A stretch of 64,000 bases of DNA from CBDAQA01 sp965198865 (GTDB lineage Bacteria > Planctomycetota > Phycisphaerae > Tepidisphaerales > Tepidisphaeraceae), in NCBI GenBank assembly GCA_965198865.1, contig CBDAQA010000027.1:1-64000 (forward strand), read 5' to 3'. Below, piece after piece: positions 49,920 through 59,903 of the stretch (the stretch's first letter is position 1; each line of letters starts with the position of its first letter). Under the pieces are notes generated by a model, which saw only the letters and a program-made list of their open reading frames with translations, did no database searches and was not told where the DNA came from. The position numbers were made by a program, and so were the translations under genes.

Positions 49920-51206
49920 TCACCCAGTGATTCGGCGTACGACAGGGATTCGCATCAGGACGATCGTCGCCACCAGGGCTGGCACGTACACCAACAGGGC
50001 GGTCCCGGGGATGCCCAGCCCTACCCCCCACGTGCCGTGCTGCCACCCCTCCCAGGCGGCCGTGATGCCGTGCTCCAGCAACGGATTACCGTTCCAGCTG
50101 AGCGGTTTCAGGCCGGCCCACCACAGCTCGCGGAACAGGGGGTGGATCAGGTACAGCCCAAGGGTGGTGTTGGCCCAGAACCGGATGATCGACCGCCCGA
50201 CCTTCCCGTGCGGCCAAGGGTTGCGGAACAGGCTCACCAGCACGACCCAGGCGCACACGCCCATCACCACGCGCGGCGGGCTGACGAAGTCGTACAGCAT
50301 CATCTCCGGCGACGGCGGCCCGTAAATGTTTTCGTGTCCGCCGGGAAACCACTTCACGAAAAGGCCGGTGCCCAACGCCACCGTGGCGACCGACCCGGCC
50401 AGCCCGACCCACGCTGCCGCCAGCATCTTCCACGATCGCACCCCTTCCCGCAGCAGGTACCCCAGCAGGTAATACCCCAGGAATGGCACGAAGCGGGCGA
50501 ACATGCTGAGGCTCGTCTCGGTGACGTTGTTGGCCACGGTGTCGGCCGCGCTCAGGACCAGCATCAGCACGACCGCCCAGCCCAGCATTGGCCGGGAGAC
50601 GTGCCGGACCACCTCGCGCAGCACCGGCGTGAAGGCGTATAGCCCGGCGATCCGGAAGATGAAGTGCATGTGCATGTACGGCTGGCCCACCAGCAGGTTG
50701 AGCCACGCCTGCCGGGGCTTGTGCCCGACCAGGTACACGAGCCACTCCCACGCCGAGTGCTGCGACCACAGGTAGGTGTGCGCGAACTGCCCATCCGGCC
50801 CGACCACCTCGAACGCCGGGTCCGCCGGGCTGGCCCGCCAGCCCGTGTAGTAGACGTCCAGCCACATGAAGAAGGCCGACCAGAACACCAGCGGCACCCC
50901 CAGCCGCGCCAGCCGTTTGCGGTAGAACACGCCCGGCGGTTCCCCCCGCGCCGGGTCGAGCAGGAGCGACCCGCTCAACATGATGTAGACCGGCACCGCC
51001 CAGCGGGTGGCCGCATCCCACCAGTTGCAGACCCACCAGTCGTGCGACAGCGGCCTGCTGGCGTACAGCGTCATGTCCGACACGTGCCCGACCACCACCG
51101 CCACGGTGCCGAGGATGCGCACGTGATCGCCGTAGTGCATCCACCGCGGCTTGGCCGGCGTCTCGGTCAGGGCCGGCGATGGCAGTTCGGCAACGGTCAC
51201 GTCCAC
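49920..51206 (-). CDS. Acyltransferase 3 family membrane protein
   Basis: 428 residues from ATG 51206, with about ten transmembrane helices. The first loop, GDHVRILGTVAVVVGHVSDM, carries the conserved His of the AT3 (OafA/NodX) family; FMWLDVYYTGW and HFIFRIAGLYAFTPVLREVV follow. The end has LYLIHPLFRELWW, another family signature. Role: O-acylation of cell-surface polysaccharide or lipid, acceptor unknown. Starts about 90 bases from the esterase gene and is co-directional. Confidence 0.8.
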   Translation of the reverse strand: MDVTVAELPSPALTETPAKPRWMHYGDHVRILGTVAVVVGHVSDMTLYASRPLSHDWWVCNWWDAATRWAVPVYIMLSGSLLLDPARGEPPGVFYRKRLARLGVPLVFWSAFFMWLDVYYTGWRASPADPAFEVVGPDGQFAHTYLWSQHSAWEWLVYLVGHKPRQAWLNLLVGQPYMHMHFIFRIAGLYAFTPVLREVVRHVSRPMLGWAVVLMLVLSAADTVANNVTETSLSMFARFVPFLGYYLLGYLLREGVRSWKMLAAAWVGLAGSVATVALGTGLFVKWFPGGHENIYGPPSPEMMLYDFVSPPRVVMGVCAWVVLVSLFRNPWPHGKVGRSIIRFWANTTLGLYLIHPLFRELWWAGLKPLSWNGNPLLEHGITAAWEGWQHGTWGVGLGIPGTALLVYVPALVATIVLMRIPVVRRITG

Positions 51207-51383
51207 GGCTCCTGCACGGTGCCCCTCCGGCCGACATTATCGGATCCGACGGCCGCCGTTGACGATACCGCCGAACGGGGGATCGACAAGCGTGGCGATC
51301 AGACCATCGCAGCCGCGCGAGATCATCCCGCGTTTCACCGTGCGGACCCGCGGGCTGAAGCGCCGCGGCTGCGATCTGCGGGA

Positions 51384-52505
51384 TCACCGCTGCCCGCTCC
51401 CCGCCTCCGCCCACGCTGCCCGATACAACAGTTCGACCTGCCGCACGGCTGCTGCGTTGCGGTCGCCCATCAGCTTCGCCACGGTCGTCTCGTGCCCGTC
51501 AACCACACCGGCATGGCCGTAGAAGGCGGCCGCGTCGAACGTGCCGGTGCGGTAGGCCGCCGCCGCGGCTCGGCCGACCAGCGGCAGCGCGTCGTAGCTG
51601 TCGCTCAACACCATCAGATCCAACCGAAACACGCCGTCGGCCCCTGCCGGCACGGGGTGGACCGCCGACAGCGGGTTCGGCGTTGCCAGCGCCGATTGCA
51701 GCTGGTCCCAGTAGACCCGCCGGTAGGTCGCCAGCGGTTCGGCGGCCGAGCCGAACAGCGTGTACTCCATGTCGGTGTGCGGGTTCATCCCCTTGGGCAG
51801 CCGGGCCGCGGCGATCGCCCCGTTGGCCGGCCGGCTCGCCGCCGCCGGCACGCCCGGCACCTGCCCGGCCAGGTAGGCGATGCTCTTCGTGTCCACCGTC
51901 GCATGGTGCGGTTGGGTGCTGTCCTGAAAGTAGTGCGCCAGGTACCCCGCCCAGCGCATCGTTCCCGGCCCATCGTTCGCCCTGATCGCATTCACCAGCT
52001 TTGCATAGCACTCCTGCGCCCGCAGCGGCACGAACCCGCCCCGGCGATAGCGCGGGTCGCGCGCGTCGAACGGGATCGCCGTGAGGAAGTCCGGCTTGCC
52101 GCTGCCGTCGTCGTGGTACTGGTGGTCGCCGCCGTTGAACGACTCGGCCCCCAGGTTGTGCATCGAGTCCTCCGTCGCCCCGTACGGCTCGAGCTTCGCC
52201 TGCCCCTCCGCCGTGCGCCGGACCTGGTCGGGCATCGTCACCCACCGGTCGAGGCCGTGCGCCACGCCGTTGGGGTCGTCGCCCACCACGTCCGTCACGG
52301 CGAGCCTCTGCAGCGCCGCCGGCGTCAGGTCGTCCGCCGACAGGTTCGCCCTGAGGAACGCCGACAGCGCCGGCGGCGTCGCCGGGTCGGCGAGCAGCCG
52401 CGTGGCCGTCAGCCGGACCATCAGGATGTGCTGCTGGTGCGACCACCCGAACGCCGGGGCGGCAGCGAACACGACCGTCAACGCCAACACGCGAATGCGA
52501 GCCAT
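51384..52505 (-). CDS. Exported P1-nuclease/phospholipase C-like zinc protein
   Basis: 373 residues from ATG 52505. Signal to about residue 20, so the mature chain starts at Trp (FGWSHQQHILM), a zinc-binding N-terminal Trp/His as in zinc phospholipase C and P1 nuclease. MHNLGAESFNGGDHQYHDD and GYLAHYFQDSTQPHHATVDT carry further His/Asp ligands, the GYxxHxxxDxxxPxH pattern. Role: phosphodiester hydrolysis outside the membrane; substrate lipid or nucleic acid not decided. Divergent from the GH5 gene. Confidence 0.7.
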   Translation of the reverse strand: MARIRVLALTVVFAAAPAFGWSHQQHILMVRLTATRLLADPATPPALSAFLRANLSADDLTPAALQRLAVTDVVGDDPNGVAHGLDRWVTMPDQVRRTAEGQAKLEPYGATEDSMHNLGAESFNGGDHQYHDDGSGKPDFLTAIPFDARDPRYRRGGFVPLRAQECYAKLVNAIRANDGPGTMRWAGYLAHYFQDSTQPHHATVDTKSIAYLAGQVPGVPAAASRPANGAIAAARLPKGMNPHTDMEYTLFGSAAEPLATYRRVYWDQLQSALATPNPLSAVHPVPAGADGVFRLDLMVLSDSYDALPLVGRAAAAAYRTGTFDAAAFYGHAGVVDGHETTVAKLMGDRNAAAVRQVELLYRAAWAEAGSGQR

Positions 52506-52583
52506 GCTCGGCATCCTACCGCGTGGTTCGACTCGAAAGTTGTGCGCTCGCCCGATCGCGGGTTGACCGTAAGATGCCACCCC

Positions 52584-53732
52584 ATGTGGCGATCATCTGT
52601 GGCACCCCTCGCGGCCCTGTTATTCTGGACGTCGATGACCACCCCCGCCCGCGCGATCGACGACGTCCCCGGCCGTTGGCCCGCGGCCAAGGCGAACGCC
52701 TGGTATGCCGCCCAGCCCTGGCGGGCCGGGTGCAACTTCATCGCCAGCACCGCCGTCAACCAGCTGGAGATGTTCCAGCCCGACACGTTCGACCTGCCCA
52801 CGATCGACCGCGAGATGGGCTACGCCCAGTCGCTGGGCTTCACCACGGCGCGCGTGTTCCTGCACGACCTGCTCTGGCAGCAGGACTCGGCCGGGTTCCT
52901 CAAGCGGCTCGACCAGTTCGTCGACACGGCCGACAAGCATCACGTCGCCGTGATGTTCGTCCTGTTCGACAGCTGCTGGGACCCCTACCCCAAGCTCGGC
53001 GTGCAGCGCGCGCCCAAGCCGCACGTCCACAACAGCGGCTGGGTGCAGTCGCCGGGCATCGAGATCCTCCGCGATCCCACCAAGTACGACAGCCTCGCCC
53101 CCTACGTGAAGGGCGTGGTGGGCCACTTCGCCAACGACCGGCGCGTCGTCGCGTGGGACCTGTTCAACGAGGCCGACAACAGCAACGACTCCAGCTACGG
53201 CAGCCAGAACCTGAAGCAGGAGCTGCCGCCCGAGCAGAAGGCCGAGCGGGCGATGGAGCTGATGGCCAAGACCTACGCGTGGGCGCGGTCGGTCAACCCG
53301 ATCCAGCCGCTCACCACCTGCGTCTGGCGCGGCGAGTGGTCCGACGTCGACCGCCTGTCCAAGATCGACCGCTTCCACCTGTTCAACTGCGACGTGATCA
53401 CGTTCCACAACTACGACGGCCCGATCCAGCTGCAGATCGCGATCGACAGCCTGCGCCAGTACAACCGGCCCGTGATCTGCACCGAGTACATGGCCCGCCC
53501 CAACCACAGCACGTTCAGCGCCTGCCTGCCCGTGATGAAGAACGAGCACGTCTGGGCCTACAACTGGGGCTTCGTCGACGGCAAGAGCAACACGATCTAC
53601 CCCTGGGACAGCTGGCAGAAGCAGTACGCCGGCGAGCCCCCGCTCTGGTTCCACGACATCTTCCGGTCGGATGGGACGCCGTATAAGGCCGACGAGGTGG
53701 CGGCGATCCGCGAGCAGACGGGCAAGCCGTGA
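52584..53732 (+). CDS. Exported GH5-like glycoside hydrolase
   Basis: 382 residues from ATG 52584. Signal at about 1-24 (WRSSVAPLAALLFWTSMTTP). TIM-barrel glycosidase: WDLFNEADN with Glu196 as acid/base and VICTEYMARPN with Glu301 as nucleophile, typical clan GH-A spacing; FHNYDG supplies a subsite His. GH5-like family; a beta-glycan (mannan or cellulose-type) substrate is likely but not certain. Divergently transcribed from the P1-like gene, 78 bases between starts. Confidence 0.78.
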   Translation: MWRSSVAPLAALLFWTSMTTPARAIDDVPGRWPAAKANAWYAAQPWRAGCNFIASTAVNQLEMFQPDTFDLPTIDREMGYAQSLGFTTARVFLHDLLWQQDSAGFLKRLDQFVDTADKHHVAVMFVLFDSCWDPYPKLGVQRAPKPHVHNSGWVQSPGIEILRDPTKYDSLAPYVKGVVGHFANDRRVVAWDLFNEADNSNDSSYGSQNLKQELPPEQKAERAMELMAKTYAWARSVNPIQPLTTCVWRGEWSDVDRLSKIDRFHLFNCDVITFHNYDGPIQLQIAIDSLRQYNRPVICTEYMARPNHSTFSACLPVMKNEHVWAYNWGFVDGKSNTIYPWDSWQKQYAGEPPLWFHDIFRSDGTPYKADEVAAIREQTGKP

Positions 53733-53747
53733 CCGCGCAGTTCCGTT

Positions 53748-53827
53748 TCAGCCGCGGGCGGAAGCCCGCGGAGCGTCGATTGCGAGATGGGTGCCGAAAC
53801 GCTCCGCGGGCTCCCGCCCGCGGCTGA
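53748..53827. repeat. Inverted repeat with palindromic arms
   Basis: Arms 53748-53776 and 53799-53827, 29 bases, one mismatch; each arm contains CCGCGGGC..GCCCGCGG, itself a palindrome. Loop 22 bases. It lies between the converging GH5 and adhesin genes and may serve as terminator for both. Confidence 0.8.
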
Positions 53828-53842
53828 GACGACGCCACCTGT

Positions 53843-56473
53843 TCACTGCGTCGCCACCGCCGCCGACGTTTCGACGGTGCTCAGATCGACCGGCGTCGTT
53901 GCCGCGCTCAGGACCGCGATCAGTCGGTACGACCCCGCCGGCAACGCCGGCGCGGTGAACGTCACCTTCACGACCGTCGTCTTTCGCGCCGCCACCTTCA
54001 CCTTCCGGTCAGGCACGGACCCGATCATCACGGCCGTCGCGTCGACGGTCCCCGTCGTTGTCGCGTACAGGGTCGCCGTTACCGTGCCGACGGCCGTCAC
54101 GGTGCCGCCGTTGGTGATCCGCACGTTCACCGCCCCGGGCTTGCCCGGCTTCACCGCCACACCGGCCGCCGCTGCGACGATCGTCGGCGACAGGTCGACC
54201 GTGGCGGCCGAGACGGCCACCGTCCCCGCCGCGGTCGCCAGTGCCGGTGCCGTCGTCGCCCCGCTCGAAGCGGCCGCAACCAGGTGGTACGCCCCGGTCG
54301 CCAGCGTCGAGGGGAACGTGTATCGCACCGCCACCGTGGCCGACTTCGCCGCCTTCAGCTTCAGCGACTTCGTCACCGTGCCGATCGCCACATCCTGCGT
54401 GTGGACCGTGCCGGCGAGCGATGCGTACACGTCCAACACCACCGGTCCGGCGAAGGCGGCGTCGCTGGCGTCGGTCACGCGGACCTTCAGCGTGCCCGCC
54501 GCACCGGCGATCACGGTGGCGGGCGGTTTCGATGCGACCAACGCCGTCAGCGGCGACGCCGGCAGGGGGCTGAGCGTGAAGGCGGTCGCCGGCTCCGTCG
54601 CGCCGGCCGTCACCACCACCGTATCGCTGTCGGCGACGGGCACGGTCACGACGTCGCCCAACGGCACCAGCGGCCGCAGCGTGTACGTCCCCGGCGTCAG
54701 GCCGGTGAACGCATACGTGCCGTCGGCCGTCGTCGGGGTCGTGGCCTCACCGGCGTCCAGGAGGCCGTTGCCGTTGGCGTCGAGGTAGATCGTCGTTCCG
54801 GCCGTGGCCGTGCCGGTGATCGCGCCCGTGGTGGCCGTCGGCGCGGGCGTGGCCGGCACGTCGATGCCGAACGTCCCGCCGTCGGTCGTTTGGCCATCCA
54901 CTGCTGTGACGGAATGGCTGCCGCCCGCCGGGACGGTCTGCGTGTCGCCGGCCGGCACGACGTCCGACAGCGTGTACGTCCCGCCGTCCACGCTGCCGAT
55001 CGTGTAGGTGCCCGCCGCGTCGGTGACGGCCATCCGATCCGAGCCGTCCAGCCCGTCGTGGTTGACGTCGACGTACACCGTGACCCCGGCCAGCCCCGCC
55101 TCGCCGTCGTCCTGCACGCCATCGCCGTTGGCGTCGTCGAATACGGTGCCCGTCACGATGCCACGGGAGGCAAGTCCGAACGCGCCGGCGACCGTGCTGG
55201 CCGTCGACACGGTCACCGCGTAGCTCCCGGCGGTTGGCTGGGTGACGCCGTAGCCACTGGGGACCACCGGGTAGAGCGTGTAGGTACCGGGCGGCACGGC
55301 GGCGAACGTGAACGCCCCGGTGCCGTCGATCGCCGCCGTGAGGTCGCCGCCGTCCGGGCCGCCGCTGTGGTCGATGTCCAGGAAGACGGTCGTCCCGCTC
55401 GGGCCGGCCGTGTCGCCGGCGTCCTGGACGCCATCGTCGTTGACGTCGGCGTAGACGGTCCCGGTGACGACGCCGTCCGGCTCGACGCCGAACGGCCCGG
55501 CCGAGGCGGTCGCGCCGGCCATCACGGTCACGCTGTAGCCGCCCGAGGTCGGCTGGCTCTGCGCGTACCCGGTCGGGGGCACCTCCAGCACGTCGTACGT
55601 CCCGGCCGGCACGCCGGTGATCGTCGCCGCGCCGGCGCTGTTCGTCAGGCCGGATGGGTCGCCCGTCGTGTACGCGCCGGTGCGGGCGACGTCCACGAAG
55701 ACGGTCGCGGCACCGGTGCCCGTCTCGGCACCGCTGCGCGTGCCGCTGCCATCGGCGTCACCGTAGACGGTGGCCGTGACGGTGCCCGTCGTCGCGGCGG
55801 CCTGGCCGGCCGAGGCGAACACGCGGAACGGCGACCCCGCCCGGAACGTGCCGGTCGTCTCGTTGCTGGTGCCGGCCGAGCCGTCCATCCAGACCGCCGC
55901 CACCACGCCCGGCTGCCGCGAGGTGTCGCGCGGGCTGAACCCGATGTTCGTCTGCCCGCCGCCGTTCAGCGACGTCACCGTGTACGTGACCGTGGCGACC
56001 GTGAACGCCATCGTCGCGCCGCTGACGACGCCGCCGGTCTGCATGCCGCTGGCCCGGGCGAAGAAGTAGTCGCCCACGAGCGTGCTGCTCGTGTCGGTGC
56101 TGCCCACGTCGATGCGGCCGTCGCCGTTCAGGTCGTGCGCCGTGCCCAGCTCCGACCCCAGGGCGTTGAACGGCGCCGTCGCCGCCGTCACCGCCAGGTT
56201 GCCCGCCACGGACGATGCGCCGACGGACGTCGACAGGAACGACCCCTCCACGTCCTGCAGCCCGTCGTTCGCCGCCGTCCCGTCGGCACCCGTGACGGTG
56301 GCGATCACGTCCAGCGTCAGCACCTGCCCGGCCGTCACCACCGCCGACGTCGCGCCGCTCGTCGTCTGCAGCGCCACGGTCAGCGACATCAACCGGCGGC
56401 TCTCCAACGGCTCCGCGACCGCGCGACGGTCATGGGCAGTTCGCGTGGCACGTGACCTGTTCGCTCTACCCAT
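53843..56473 (-). CDS. Large surface protein with SdrD_B-like repeats
   Basis: 876 residues from ATG 56473. It starts with a Lys/Arg-rich stretch and AEPLESRRLMSLTVAL, close to the LEPR-type N-terminal motif of planctomycete surface proteins. A cohesin-like region leads to about four SdrD_B-type repeats, each with a Ca-binding DxDxD-like loop (DADGSGTRSGAE, DVNDDGVQDAGD, DANGDGVQDDGE, DANGNGLLDAGE) and a GTY-L end. The C-terminal 300 residues hold further beta-sandwich domains. Role: cell-surface adhesin or scaffold. No classic Sec signal; export route uncertain. Confidence 0.75.
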   Translation of the reverse strand: MGRANRSRATRTAHDRRAVAEPLESRRLMSLTVALQTTSGATSAVVTAGQVLTLDVIATVTGADGTAANDGLQDVEGSFLSTSVGASSVAGNLAVTAATAPFNALGSELGTAHDLNGDGRIDVGSTDTSSTLVGDYFFARASGMQTGGVVSGATMAFTVATVTYTVTSLNGGGQTNIGFSPRDTSRQPGVVAAVWMDGSAGTSNETTGTFRAGSPFRVFASAGQAAATTGTVTATVYGDADGSGTRSGAETGTGAATVFVDVARTGAYTTGDPSGLTNSAGAATITGVPAGTYDVLEVPPTGYAQSQPTSGGYSVTVMAGATASAGPFGVEPDGVVTGTVYADVNDDGVQDAGDTAGPSGTTVFLDIDHSGGPDGGDLTAAIDGTGAFTFAAVPPGTYTLYPVVPSGYGVTQPTAGSYAVTVSTASTVAGAFGLASRGIVTGTVFDDANGDGVQDDGEAGLAGVTVYVDVNHDGLDGSDRMAVTDAAGTYTIGSVDGGTYTLSDVVPAGDTQTVPAGGSHSVTAVDGQTTDGGTFGIDVPATPAPTATTGAITGTATAGTTIYLDANGNGLLDAGEATTPTTADGTYAFTGLTPGTYTLRPLVPLGDVVTVPVADSDTVVVTAGATEPATAFTLSPLPASPLTALVASKPPATVIAGAAGTLKVRVTDASDAAFAGPVVLDVYASLAGTVHTQDVAIGTVTKSLKLKAAKSATVAVRYTFPSTLATGAYHLVAAASSGATTAPALATAAGTVAVSAATVDLSPTIVAAAAGVAVKPGKPGAVNVRITNGGTVTAVGTVTATLYATTTGTVDATAVMIGSVPDRKVKVAARKTTVVKVTFTAPALPAGSYRLIAVLSAATTPVDLSTVETSAAVATQ

Positions 56474-56720
56474 CACGGTTCCGCTTCCATTGCCCGGTGC
56501 GCCCGCCACGACGAGTGGCGGTCGACGCCGACCTCGCCACGGGTACGTTGTCGCCACGGCAGGCGTTCCGCAACCCAAGACCGCGCGTCGCCATGACGCC
56601 GATCCGCCGGCCCGTTATCCTTCGGCTGAGGTCCAACCGGTCCGGATCGCAAATGCGGCTGCCTGTGGCACGCGGGCTTGCGCCGTGCTTGTCGCCGTTT
56701 CCGCCAAGGTTCAGAAGACA

Positions 56721-56808
56721 TCATCCACGAAGGACACGAAGGGGCACGAAGGAAGAGACGCCGGCCGCGTTGCTCTGCTTCGTGTCCGCTTGTGTCCTGG
56801 GTGGATGA
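56721..56808. repeat. Inverted repeat with CACGAAG motifs, second copy
   Basis: TCATCCACGAAGGACACGAA starts at 56721 and its imperfect inverse ends at 56808; the arms are about 30 bases with a few mismatches. Close in sequence to the repeat at 41713-41786. Located between the adhesin and dienelactone hydrolase genes, in the promoter region of both. Confidence 0.7.
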
Positions 56809-56871
56809 CTCGTCCTTCTCTCCGGCAACAGAACCGGTAGCCCGTCAAAGCCCCGTCGGCTCTGGAGACAC

Positions 56872-57630
56872 ATGACCGTCAAAGAAGTTGAACTCGTAGA
56901 GCTCCCCACGCCCTACGGTCCCATGCGGACGCACATCTTCCGGCCCACGGCTTCCGGGCGGTACCCGGCCATCATTCTCTACTCCGAGATCTTCCAGGTC
57001 ACCGGCCCCATTCGCCGGACGGCCGTCCAGCTTGCGGGACACGGGTATCTCGTCGCGATCCCCGAGATCTACCACGAGTTTGAGCCGGCCGGGGCGGTCT
57101 TCGCCTACGACCAGGCCGGCGCCGATCGCGGCAACGAGCTCAAGAAGAAAAAGTCGCTCGACAGCTACGACGCCGACGCCCGCGCGGTGATCGATCATCT
57201 GCTGCAAAGAGCAGATTCAACCGGGAAGATTGGCGCGATCGGGATCTGCATCGGCGGCCACCTGGCCTTCCGGGCGGCGTTCAACCCGCAGGTGCTGGGC
57301 ACGGCCTGCTTCTACGCGACCGATCTCCACACCGCCACGCTGGCGGCGGGAAAGCACGACGATTCGCTGGCCCGTGCCGGCGACATCAAGGGCGAGCTGC
57401 TGATGGTCTGGGGCCGACAGGACCCGCACGTCCCGCTGGAGGGGCGCGTGAAGATCCAGGCTCGCCTGAACGAGGTGGCGACGCGCATGAGCTGGTTCGA
57501 GGTGAACGGCGCCCACGCGTTCCTGCGCGACGAGGGACCGCGATACGATCCAGATCTGGCCCACGGCATGATGGGCTTGGTCTTCAACTTCTTCCATCGC
57601 CGGTTGAGTGAGGGCGAACAGGGCACGTAG
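56872..57630 (+). CDS. Dienelactone hydrolase family protein
   Basis: 252 residues from ATG 56872. Triad of the family is visible: Cys126 in GICIGGH (GxCxGG), Asp in WGRQDPHVP and His in NGAHAFLRDE; Glu in LYSEIFQVTG contacts the Cys. YPAIILYSEIFQ is the usual start of the fold. Cytosolic. Hydrolyses cyclic or activated esters; the true substrate is unknown. Confidence 0.82.
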   Translation: MTVKEVELVELPTPYGPMRTHIFRPTASGRYPAIILYSEIFQVTGPIRRTAVQLAGHGYLVAIPEIYHEFEPAGAVFAYDQAGADRGNELKKKKSLDSYDADARAVIDHLLQRADSTGKIGAIGICIGGHLAFRAAFNPQVLGTACFYATDLHTATLAAGKHDDSLARAGDIKGELLMVWGRQDPHVPLEGRVKIQARLNEVATRMSWFEVNGAHAFLRDEGPRYDPDLAHGMMGLVFNFFHRRLSEGEQGT

Positions 57631-57674
57631 GGAGGTCCGACTCTGGGACCGGTACGTTTGACGACCAAAAAAGA

Positions 57675-57705
57675 ACGGGCGGACGGCTCATGGCCGTCCG
57701 CCCGT
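57675..57705 (-). terminator. Hairpin with U-tract on the minus strand
   Basis: ACGGGCGGACGG pairs with CCGTCCGCCCGT, seven-base loop; TCTTTTTT follows on the minus strand. No minus-strand gene precedes it, so it probably stops stray antisense transcription into the hydrolase gene; on the plus strand it is a simple hairpin 45 bases after the stop. The rest of 57706-58057 shows no gene. Confidence 0.5.
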
Positions 57706-58057
57706 CCGAGTCCTGTGCGGCTGGCGTGCGGCTGGCGCCGGACGGATCGACGCGTCCCTCGGTCAAGGGATGGACGCGCCGACCCGCGTGCCGGGCCGGG
57801 TCGCTGCCAGCCGCATGTGCTGGTGCAGCCTCCGCTGCGACGCCGGCAGGATCGCCGGCGTCGGTGAGCGTTCGATTGGCACCGGATGCGATTCGCGATA
57901 AGCCCGTCGCCGATCAGGGTCGGTTCGGCTCACTCCCCCCGCGGACCGGTGCCGATAACGGAAATTGACGGGTCCGCCGCGCGGTTTGAATCGGCCCGCC
58001 GATCGGTCCATCATGGGCCGGCCGTCGCCGCCATCGTTCCCGGGAAGGGTCTTCTGC

Positions 58058-59878
58058 GTGGTCTTCAACTCGCCCGAGTTCGCCGTCTTCTTCGCGGTCT
58101 GCCTCGCCCTGTACTGGGCCGCGCCGCACCGGGCGCAGAACCGGCTGCTGCTGCTGGCCGGGTACGTGTTCTACGGATGGTGGAACGTCCGCTTCCTGTA
58201 CCTGATCGCGCTGTCGACCGCGATGGACTTCAGCGTCGGCGTGATGATCGGCCCGGGCCACATGCGGCCGGTGGAACGGGCCAAGTCGTCCGCGTTCCTG
58301 CTGCTGGCCGCCGTCGGGTTCGTGCTGCCCAACTGGACCGCCTGGCGATTGTCGCCCCACCCGTTCGCCAGCTGGTCGATTCTCGGCCACGTCGACCGCG
58401 TCGGCTGGCAGGTGCTGGTCGGCACGGTGGTCGTCGTCGCGCTGGCCAACGTCCTTTACCCCTGGATGTCCGGCTGGCCCGACGCGATCCGCCGCAAGCG
58501 GTTCCTGATCCTGACCATCGTGATGAACCTGCTGTTCCTGGGGTTCTTCAAGTACTGCGACTTCTTCATCAGCACCGTCGCCGCCGGGCTGACGGCGCTG
58601 GGCGTCGGGGCGCACCCCGAGGTGCTGCGGGTGATCCTGCCGGTGGGCATTTCGTTCTACACGTTCCAGTCGCTCAGCTACACGATCGACGTCTACCGCG
58701 GCCGGATGACGGCCACGCCGTACCTGTTCGACTTCGCCCTGTTCGTCGCCTTCTTCCCCCCCATGGTCGCCGGCCCGATCGAGCGCGCCCGGGCGCTCAT
58801 GCCGCAGCTGCAACACCCGCGCACGCTGCGGTACGACCAGGCCACCACGGGCCTGTTCCTGATCCTGATCGGGCTGGTGAAGAAGGTCGCGATCGCCGAC
58901 GGCATCGCCCCCAGCGTGTCGGCCGTGTACGACGGCACCGCGCCGCTGGGGTTCGTCGACGCCACGCTGGCCACGGTGCTGTTCGCCGCCCAGATCTATT
59001 GCGACTTCAGCGGGTACAGCGACATCGCGATCGGCGTGGCCAAGCTGCTCGGCATCGACCTGATGACGAACTTCAACCTGCCCTACGTCAGCCGAAACCC
59101 CGGCGAGTTCTGGCGGCGGTGGCACATCAGCCTGTCGACCTGGCTCCGCGACTACCTGTACATCCCCCTGGGCGGCAACCGCGGCGGCAGCGCCAAGACC
59201 TACCGCAACAGCATGCTCACCATGCTGCTGGGCGGCCTGTGGCACGGGGCCGCGTGGAACTTCGTCCTGTGGGGCGGCTTCCAGGGCGCGCTGCTGTGCG
59301 GCCACCGGTTCTTCACCGGCGACCGCGCCGGCACGCCCCGGCGGCGCGACAACGATGCGCCCGCCGGTGGCATCTCCTCCGACACCGGCCGGCCCACCGC
59401 GGCCCCGGCCACGCACGACCGGCCCGCCGTCACCAGCACGCTGCCCAAGACGCCGTTGCCACGCGACGGTGCCCCGCGCCTCGGCGGATGGACCGACGTC
59501 GCCCTGCACCTGGGCGCGGTGCTGCTGTTCCTGGTCTTCTGCTGCTACGGCTGGATGCTGTTCCGCGCCAACGGCATCGTCGGTAACGCGCCGCCCTCCT
59601 CCGCCCGTTCCCTGCAGCAGATCGCGGCATTCACCAGGGCGTTCGTCGGCCTGGGCCCGCGCCACGCGGCGTCGATCCTCAAGGCCCCCACGTTCGCCGC
59701 CATCGCCGGGCTGCCGGTGCTGGTGCTGCTCCAGGCCGTGGAGTACGCGACCAACGACGCCGCGTTCCACCAGCGGCTGCCCGCCCCGGTCAAGGGCGCC
59801 GTGATCGCGGCCCTGCTCGTCGTGCTCACCATGGGGCTCAGCAATGCCACCACGCAGTTCATCTACTTCCAGTTCTGA
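58058..59878 (+). CDS. MBOAT-family O-acyltransferase (AlgI/DltB-like)
   Basis: 606 residues from GTG 58058 (VVFNSPEFAVFFAVCLALYW is the typical start; ATG 58013 is an alternative). Twelve or so transmembrane helices with FFKYCDFF, SFYTFQSLSYTIDVYRG, AGPIERARALMPQ, CDFSGYSDIAIGVAKLLG and RRWHISLSTWLRDYLYIPLG. The catalytic His is in GGLWHGAAWNFVLWG. Family role: transfers an acyl group from the cytoplasm to extracellular polysaccharide, with the partner encoded next. A Pro/Arg-rich cytosolic insert lies near residues 430-480. Confidence 0.88.
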   Translation: MVFNSPEFAVFFAVCLALYWAAPHRAQNRLLLLAGYVFYGWWNVRFLYLIALSTAMDFSVGVMIGPGHMRPVERAKSSAFLLLAAVGFVLPNWTAWRLSPHPFASWSILGHVDRVGWQVLVGTVVVVALANVLYPWMSGWPDAIRRKRFLILTIVMNLLFLGFFKYCDFFISTVAAGLTALGVGAHPEVLRVILPVGISFYTFQSLSYTIDVYRGRMTATPYLFDFALFVAFFPPMVAGPIERARALMPQLQHPRTLRYDQATTGLFLILIGLVKKVAIADGIAPSVSAVYDGTAPLGFVDATLATVLFAAQIYCDFSGYSDIAIGVAKLLGIDLMTNFNLPYVSRNPGEFWRRWHISLSTWLRDYLYIPLGGNRGGSAKTYRNSMLTMLLGGLWHGAAWNFVLWGGFQGALLCGHRFFTGDRAGTPRRRDNDAPAGGISSDTGRPTAAPATHDRPAVTSTLPKTPLPRDGAPRLGGWTDVALHLGAVLLFLVFCCYGWMLFRANGIVGNAPPSSARSLQQIAAFTRAFVGLGPRHAASILKAPTFAAIAGLPVLVLLQAVEYATNDAAFHQRLPAPVKGAVIAALLVVLTMGLSNATTQFIYFQF

Positions 59879-59903
59879 GCCCCCGTCCCCCGAACCCACC
59901 ACC

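Noticed and set aside
50664..52583. Plus-strand frame continuing upstream of the GH5 gene
   Set aside because: Antisense to the acyltransferase and P1-like genes; the signal peptide at 52584 marks the true start.
57763..58068. 101-codon minus-strand frame between the hydrolase and MBOAT genes
   Set aside because: Arg/Pro-rich low-complexity product overlapping the MBOAT start; although a minus-strand terminator-like hairpin follows, nothing else supports a gene.
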